Positions 30,305-34,685 of a DNA stretch of 34,685 nt are shown piece after piece. The stretch covers positions 1 to 34,685 of the forward strand of contig NZ_JACJSF010000085.1 of assembly GCF_014698035.1 (NCBI RefSeq), in the 5' to 3' direction. The position numbers were made by a program, and so were the translations under genes. The stretch's first letter is position 1. Each line of letters opens with the position of its first letter. Under the pieces are notes generated by a model, which worked only from the letters and a program-made list of their open reading frames with translations, was not told the origin of the DNA and ran no database searches. The DNA is from Desmonostoc muscorum FACHB-395 (lineage in GTDB: Bacteria; Cyanobacteriota; Cyanobacteriia; Cyanobacteriales; Nostocaceae).

Positions 30305-30517
30305 CTACTTATTGCTCATTACGCCGTCTGTGTCAAAGCCGCTTTTGAGTCTGCGGCGAATTTTTAAGAGCATTTGTACCACTCCTTTGAGGGTTCTCAC
30401 ACGCCGAAGATTGTTGTACTCATTCCACATGGGTTTGCCGCAACTGGGACAATTCTGTTGCACGCATTCTAGTACTTCAGAGGATGTCGCTTTTGGTTGA
30501 GGGCTTTTTCTTGCCAT
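30305..30517 (-). pseudogene. N-terminal fragment of a transposase-like zinc-ribbon protein
   Basis: A 70-codon ORF starts like a transposase N terminus seen in Nostoc-type genomes: a Lys/Pro-rich start, one Cys-x2-Cys knuckle (QQNCPSCGKPMWNEYNNLRR) and RTLKGVVQMLLKIRR. In intact relatives a second Cys pair and a catalytic domain should follow; here the sequence turns unrelated after KIRR and stops within 16 codons. It is therefore probably a truncated remnant. The parent IS family is not certain. Confidence 0.55.
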
Positions 30518-30610
30518 TTATACACCTCATCTTCTCTGTGTCCCCTAGTTTACTTGAATATCTGACCCTCTCTAGCAAACTTTGCGGTTATAGTTTTTTT
30601 TTGCGTGGCA

Positions 30611-30733
30611 TCAATAAACCAAAAAGCGATCGCCTTTCAACCAATCCTCTACAATATAGTGATAAAATTGCTTGCTCCACAGCATCCCAGCAAATGCTTG
30701 GTGCTGCACATTTCGCATATCTTCACCCAGAGG
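30611..30733 (-). pseudogene. Fragment of a glucosidase (MGH1-like glycoside hydrolase)
   Basis: The minus strand reads EDMRNVQHQAFAGMLWSKQF, then YHYIVEDWLKGDRFLVY and a stop at 30613-30611. The block AGMLWSKQFY..DWLKGD is characteristic of large MGH1-type glucosidases of about 900 residues. Only about 40 codons survive and there is no start codon, so this is a small relic left by deletion. The surrounding 280-base gap has no other recognisable coding sequence. Confidence 0.55.
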
Positions 30734-30800
30734 ATATGGAGTAGCTCTAAAATTTATACAGGGAACGGGTTACAGCTTTATTTTCTAACATTAATGAAAT

Positions 30801-31448
30801 TTATCTTTTAAACTTCTCGATTTGCTGCTGAAAATAGTCTCGCCAACCTGTAGGTAAAGCCTCAACTTGTACAGCGCGGTGTAACAGTTCTAGGTCGTGT
30901 GTTTCCCGTGCATAAAGTCGGGTAATATCAGCAACAGTGACATTATTTGAGTCTCGACTGATTAACGACAAAGTATCACCATTTCCGACTTGACCCTCTT
31001 GCAGCACTGAAAAGTAGAACCCAGTTAGGCGGCTATCTAAAAACTGTTTAACTATATCTGCACGTCCAAACTTGATTAAGAGTTTATAACAAGGCATTCG
31101 AGGTTGAGTCACCATTACCTCTGCACTACCGATTCGGAAGCGATCGCCAATATTAATCTCATCTTCTAACAGCCCAACCGTAGTAAGGTTTTCACCAAAC
31201 ATTCCCCAGGGCAAATCCATCTCAGGTAACTTGCGCCGCCAATAGTCATAATGCTCGAATGGATAAGCATAAACTGCTTTGTCTTTCCCCCCGTGGACAC
31301 TCAAATCAGCTTGTCTATCCCCATCTAAATTGAGCGATCGCATCATCACTTGTCCCTCAACTGGTTCTTTAAAAATCCCAGTTGTAACTGTTTTGCCCTT
31401 CCAAAGCACTTCACGGGGAAGTCCTACGTTGACAGAGATAACTTGCAC
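30801..31448 (-). CDS. MOSC domain protein (YiiM-like)
   Basis: Predicted molybdenum-cofactor-binding protein of 215 residues. The MOSC beta-barrel (about 1-150) has DGDRQADLSVHGGKDKAVYA and the cofactor-ligating Cys120 in TQPRMPCYKL; the C-terminal part (about 160-215) is the 3-alpha domain found in E. coli YiiM, which reduces N-hydroxylated purines. The closing motif WRDYFQQQIEK is also YiiM-like. The gene stands alone, with fragments of dead genes on both sides. A role in detoxifying N-hydroxylated bases is inferred from the family. Confidence 0.88.
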   Translation of the reverse strand: MQVISVNVGLPREVLWKGKTVTTGIFKEPVEGQVMMRSLNLDGDRQADLSVHGGKDKAVYAYPFEHYDYWRRKLPEMDLPWGMFGENLTTVGLLEDEINIGDRFRIGSAEVMVTQPRMPCYKLLIKFGRADIVKQFLDSRLTGFYFSVLQEGQVGNGDTLSLISRDSNNVTVADITRLYARETHDLELLHRAVQVEALPTGWRDYFQQQIEKFKR

Positions 31449-31557
31449 AATTTAATATCTCCTCTAATAAAATTTTGTACCGATATTAAGCCTGATAGAT
31501 AATATGCTTGATATTACTTGATTATCAGAGGAATTTCTTAAATATCTAACACCAATT

Positions 31558-31974
31558 TTGCCGTTCCAGGTTGAGAAATACAAATCAACACCGAACCCTT
31601 ATCAGTTGTTGCAGTTGGTTCTTCTTGATAAGCAACTGCGATCGCTCGTTGGCGTTCCATTACCTGTTGAGGAAGGAGTGATTGGGTTTCTGCACGTTGG
31701 TAACTTCAAATCCCACAATTTTACTGAGCGCGATGTACAGCAATTACAACTTATTGCACATCGTCTTGGGTTGATAATAGCAGATGCCAGACTTTAAACT
31801 TCGCGGGCGATGCGATCGCTGCATCTATGCGAAATTTGGTGTACAGGGCTGAAACTTGTCATTACCAAACGTATTGTCAATGCTCATGGTGGAGAATTAT
31901 CCATTGAATCTGACACTGTGATCGGTACTAAAGTGAGTGTTCAATTACCTCTAGTTGTTCTTGGGAGCCTGTAA
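31558..31974 (+). pseudogene. Decayed GAF-domain histidine kinase
   Basis: Two relics of one kinase type lie in order. The first (31558-31797, no ATG start) is the end of a GAF domain: LVGVPLPVEEGVIGFLHVGN and FTERDVQQLQLIAHRLGLII. The second (about 31840-31974) is the end of a HATPase domain: CTGLKLVITKRIVNAHGGEL, then SIESDTVIGTKVSVQLPLV and a stop at 31974. The phosphoacceptor region and most of the ATPase domain are missing between them, replaced by a short HIP1-containing sequence, so the gene cannot be functional. Confidence 0.75.
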
Positions 31975-32218
31975 ATGGATGGTATTTTTGACGGCTGGAG
32001 CAAATGAAGACAGAAGCTAAAAAGTTGACTGCTCTAATTCCTTGACAAATTAGTGGAGACTTTGGTATTACAAAGAAAGTGGTGATGAAACTCGCCTTCT
32101 GGAAAAACCAGAGAACCGCCCTCACGGCTGATAGTTTCTAGTTCAACGCTACATTAACCTTCTGTCAAAAGATAGGTAACTAGAGCTAAGAATTATCAGC
32201 CAAGATGAGGTAAGTAAG

Positions 32219-32758
32219 GTGGGTAAAATTTTTTATAGAGTTATCAAAATAAGGCTAGAAACTCTCAAGAGTCTATTTTTAGAAAGACCCAGAGCAGCTT
32301 TAAATCAGGCTGATGGAGTATCTCTAATAATTAAGGTAATCAAAGATTGCTGCTTTAACAATAAAATTTTACTGAGTTACTTTCAAGCGAATATCAAAAA
32401 ACACTTCAATATTGTCACATTCAAACTAGCAGAATTACTAGAGAACTCTCTTGCACAGAAGTCGTTGCTTAAAAGCTCAGAGAGTCAGTTAGTATTGAAT
32501 CTTGTAAAGCAGAAATACATATTTGTAATACCAATTTTCTATAATCTCGCAACAGATCAATCTCCGCGTCTGCGTGTAAGAGCGTCATTATCCGTAGCCA
32601 TCTTTTGGAGAATTGGTATAACCAGCATAAAACCAGCAAATAATTTATCTGTTTTTAAAGTTATTAGGAAGATTTATTTAGTTTTAAGAAATAGTCAATT
32701 GATTGATGAAATTTTAGCTCGTTCTAGACTATATCAATCAGCAAATTTTATTAGCTGA
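32219..32758 (+). CDS. Doubtful hypothetical protein
   Basis: An open frame of 179 codons starting at GTG 32219, with GAGG 8 nt upstream. The translation is basic and rich in Leu, Ile, Lys and Asn, with no signal peptide, no convincing membrane helix and no recognised family. Part of it (about 32556-32585) overlaps a CCGCGTCTGCGTGT-type sequence that occurs in cyanobacterial dispersed repeats. It could be a diverged orphan gene or a chance ORF in AT-rich DNA; 69 bases separate it from the CLC gene on the same strand. Confidence 0.3.
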   Translation: MGKIFYRVIKIRLETLKSLFLERPRAALNQADGVSLIIKVIKDCCFNNKILLSYFQANIKKHFNIVTFKLAELLENSLAQKSLLKSSESQLVLNLVKQKYIFVIPIFYNLATDQSPRLRVRASLSVAIFWRIGITSIKPANNLSVFKVIRKIYLVLRNSQLIDEILARSRLYQSANFIS

Positions 32759-32827
32759 TTTTTGGGATATCTACTTCGGTTCATAAAGAGATAAAGCTAA
32801 ACTTACAAAAATTAAGGTAATTTAAAT

Positions 32828-34540
32828 ATGAATAAATTACGCCAGTTAGAGCAGTTAATTGCCTTACCTCAACTCAGTAAATGGTTAATCATCTCCTTTG
32901 TAGTTGGTATTCTTTCCGGAATAGGTTCTGCTGCGCTTTTGGCATCATTGGAATGGTCAACAAATTGGCGAGAATCTCATCTTTGGATAATTGCATTATT
33001 ACCACTGGGCGGCTTCTTAAGCGGTTTGATTTATCATCGGTTTGGCAAACAAGTAGAGGCAGGAAATAATCTTTTACTTGAAGAAATTCATAACCCCAAA
33101 GATATTATTCCCTTGCGGATGGCTCCTTTAGTTTTGTTAGGTACAGACCTAACTCATTTATTTGGGGGTTCAGCCGGGCGTGAAGGTACAGCTTTACAAA
33201 TAGCAGCTTCACTCGCAGATCGGTTGACAAAGATATTCCACTTCAAACACGCAGATCGGCGAATTTTATTAATGGCTGGTTTAAGTGGAGGATTTGCTTC
33301 AGTTTTTGGGACTCCCTTAGCTGGAACCATCTTTGGTTTAGAAGTTTTAGCTATTGGTAAAATCCAACACGATGCACTTTTTCCCTGTTTAATTGCAGCA
33401 GTCGTAGGCGATCGCGTTACCTTAATGTTGGGTTTACACCATACAGCATATCGTCACGCCCCCGTTGTCCCCACAGTCACAGTCATGGGGCTGATTTCAG
33501 CAATTATCGCTGGCGCAATCTTTGGAATTGTCGCGATGATTTTTGCCAAGCTGACTCACCGAATCAACCACATTTTTAAAGAAAAAATCTCCTACCCTCC
33601 TTTACGCCCTGCCATCGGCGGCTTAATTGTGGCATTGGCTGTTTGGGCAGTCGGAACTACAAAATACATTGGACTGGGTATTCCTACAATTGTTGATGCT
33701 TTTAACACCCAGTTACCACCGTGGGATTTTGCTGAGAAAATAGCTTTCACCGCTCTAACTTTGGGAGCAGGTTTTAAAGGAGGGGAAGTAACCCCTCTAT
33801 TTTATATTGGTGCAACATTAGGCAATGCTTTGTCCTTAATATTGGCGCTACCTACACCTTTACTTGCAGGCATGGGATTTGTAGCTGTCTTTGGTGGAGC
33901 AGCAAATACACCAATAGCCTCAACTTTCATGGGAATTGAACTCTTTGGTTTAGAGTCGGGAGTCTTTATTGGTATCGCTTGTGTGGCGAGCTATATTTTT
34001 TCTGGTCATGCTGGTATCTATAATGCACAGCGCCTTGGCTCAGGCAAGTACCATTTTATGCCTGTGCAAGAAGGACTGAGTTTGGCTACTCAATCCCTAG
34101 AACCTGCTCGGGCTGTGGAAAAAAAGATTGAAAAACAAATTCATTTATTCAATGATCTGCATTTTTGGGGATTTGTACACCAAAGAGAAGAAATTGAAAT
34201 GCACAATTTGACAGTTTTGCGTTTGTATTTTCACTCTGGAACTCGCGTACCCCAAAAAACATTTTGGCAAAAATTAACAGCCCCCACTCTCACTTATTAT
34301 TTAGCCTCCCGTGCCAAAGCTTTTGGGATTGAGCAAGTTGTAGTACACCGAGTTTCGGTGGGATTTTTAAAAGGAGATCATTTGCACCATGACCATCATG
34401 AATTTCCTCATCATAAACTCCCTCAATGCCTGGAATTAGTTGATCAAGAGGATAAGCTGCGACGTTTTCTAGATGAACATATCGATGAACTCAAAGAAGT
34501 AAGAGTTGTTTTATTACGATGTGAGGAATTATTACCGTGA
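32828..34540 (+). CDS. CLC-family anion transporter, CLC-F (fluoride/proton antiporter)-like, with extra C-terminal domain
   Basis: Membrane transporter of 570 residues with the CLC core (about 15-405). The gating glutamate is Glu119 in GGSAGREGTALQ. In place of the chloride-binding GSGIP motif there is EAGNNLLLEEI (77-87), and the GxFxP motif is replaced by FKGGEVTPLFYIGATLGN (316-333, Glu320-Val-Thr-Pro). These substitutions, with Tyr398 in GIYNAQ, are those of CLC-F proteins, which export fluoride in exchange for protons. A soluble C-terminal domain of about 150 residues follows, with a His-rich stretch (DHLHHDHHEFPHHK), and is not a CBS pair. No fluoride riboswitch was recognised upstream, and the 69-base leader is short. 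Confidence 0.87.
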   Translation: MNKLRQLEQLIALPQLSKWLIISFVVGILSGIGSAALLASLEWSTNWRESHLWIIALLPLGGFLSGLIYHRFGKQVEAGNNLLLEEIHNPKDIIPLRMAPLVLLGTDLTHLFGGSAGREGTALQIAASLADRLTKIFHFKHADRRILLMAGLSGGFASVFGTPLAGTIFGLEVLAIGKIQHDALFPCLIAAVVGDRVTLMLGLHHTAYRHAPVVPTVTVMGLISAIIAGAIFGIVAMIFAKLTHRINHIFKEKISYPPLRPAIGGLIVALAVWAVGTTKYIGLGIPTIVDAFNTQLPPWDFAEKIAFTALTLGAGFKGGEVTPLFYIGATLGNALSLILALPTPLLAGMGFVAVFGGAANTPIASTFMGIELFGLESGVFIGIACVASYIFSGHAGIYNAQRLGSGKYHFMPVQEGLSLATQSLEPARAVEKKIEKQIHLFNDLHFWGFVHQREEIEMHNLTVLRLYFHSGTRVPQKTFWQKLTAPTLTYYLASRAKAFGIEQVVVHRVSVGFLKGDHLHHDHHEFPHHKLPQCLELVDQEDKLRRFLDEHIDELKEVRVVLLRCEELLP

Positions 34541-34587
34541 TAGCTGAACCCTTGGTTTGGGACAGCATTTCCTTATAATTTTATCGA

Positions 34588-34655
34588 ACAGAATTCAGGA
34601 GTCAGGAGTCAGAATGGGCTAAACGCCCCGCTACCGCTAACAGAATGAATTCTGT
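34588..34655. repeat. Foldback repeat near the right edge
   Basis: ACAGAATTCA (34588-34597) and TGAATTCTGT (34646-34655) are perfect 10-bp arms. The interior has a GAGTCAG duplication and GTCAGAATGGGCTA (near 34609), which recurs near 9653. It is a typical dispersed intergenic repeat and may extend beyond the window. Confidence 0.6.
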
Positions 34656-34685
34656 GCGAGTGGCGGATAGCGCAGCGTAAAGCCT

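Noticed and set aside
31928..32125. 65-codon minus-strand ORF
   Set aside because: It overlaps the kinase relic antisense and shows no recognisable family.
32759..32827. Fluoride riboswitch ahead of the CLC-F-like gene
   Set aside because: The 69-base leader is AT-rich and no crcB-type motif could be recognised.

Overview
The window looks like chromosomal DNA of a filamentous, Nostoc/Anabaena-type cyanobacterium. The evidence is the very frequent HIP1 octamer GCGATCGC, short dispersed repeats scattered inside and between genes, several Uma2-type genes and typical cyanobacterial families (S-layer-homology proteins, DUF1400, DUF3865, HPP). No rRNA, tRNA, CRISPR array, phage module or replication origin was seen. 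The genus is an inference.

Layout. 1-5.8 kb, all on the minus strand: an RND-type membrane fusion protein, an SLH/glycoside-hydrolase-like surface protein with a Thr-Pro linker, an HdeD-like membrane protein whose ribosome binding site lies in a hairpin, a secreted DUF1400 protein and a small hypothetical protein. 6.0-6.6 kb (+): a DUF2281/MazF-like toxin-antitoxin pair. 6.6-9.3 kb (-): a two-gene unit, an EACC1-like small protein followed after 10 nt by a membrane-anchored metacaspase with an EF-hand-like loop and four ~57-residue helical repeats; this is the best candidate here for a conflict or cell-death system. 9.3-11.6 kb (+): a split-barrel flavin protein, a decayed aldo/keto reductase, ChaB and a glycine-rich membrane protein. 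11.65-13.3 kb: a Uma2 gene broken by a 927-bp IS5-type insertion sequence with a 9-bp target duplication. 13.5-17.5 kb: an acetyltransferase (-), then uridine phosphorylase, a retropepsin-like protease, an AhpD/CMD-like protein and an alpha/beta hydrolase (+).

17.6-23.4 kb: a large dynamin-like GTPase (-), an HPP-family membrane protein (+) and an orphan sensor histidine kinase (-). 23.8-25.7 kb (+): a tight pair of iron oxygenase genes, a CADD-like DUF3865 protein and a Rieske oxygenase, possibly a small pathway. 25.8-28.8 kb (-): SppA and type 2 isopentenyl-diphosphate isomerase. 28.9-31.4 kb: an intact Uma2 gene, a 164-bp MITE-like element, a DUF6632-like membrane protein, fragments of a transposase and of a glucosidase, and a MOSC protein. 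31.5-34.5 kb: a decayed histidine kinase, a doubtful ORF and a CLC transporter whose signature residues look like the fluoride/proton (CLC-F) branch rather than a chloride channel.

Housekeeping genes (fni, sppA, udp) are interspersed with accessory genes, and there are at least five decaying genes and many tiny repeats. All family calls are from reading the translations; no database search was run.
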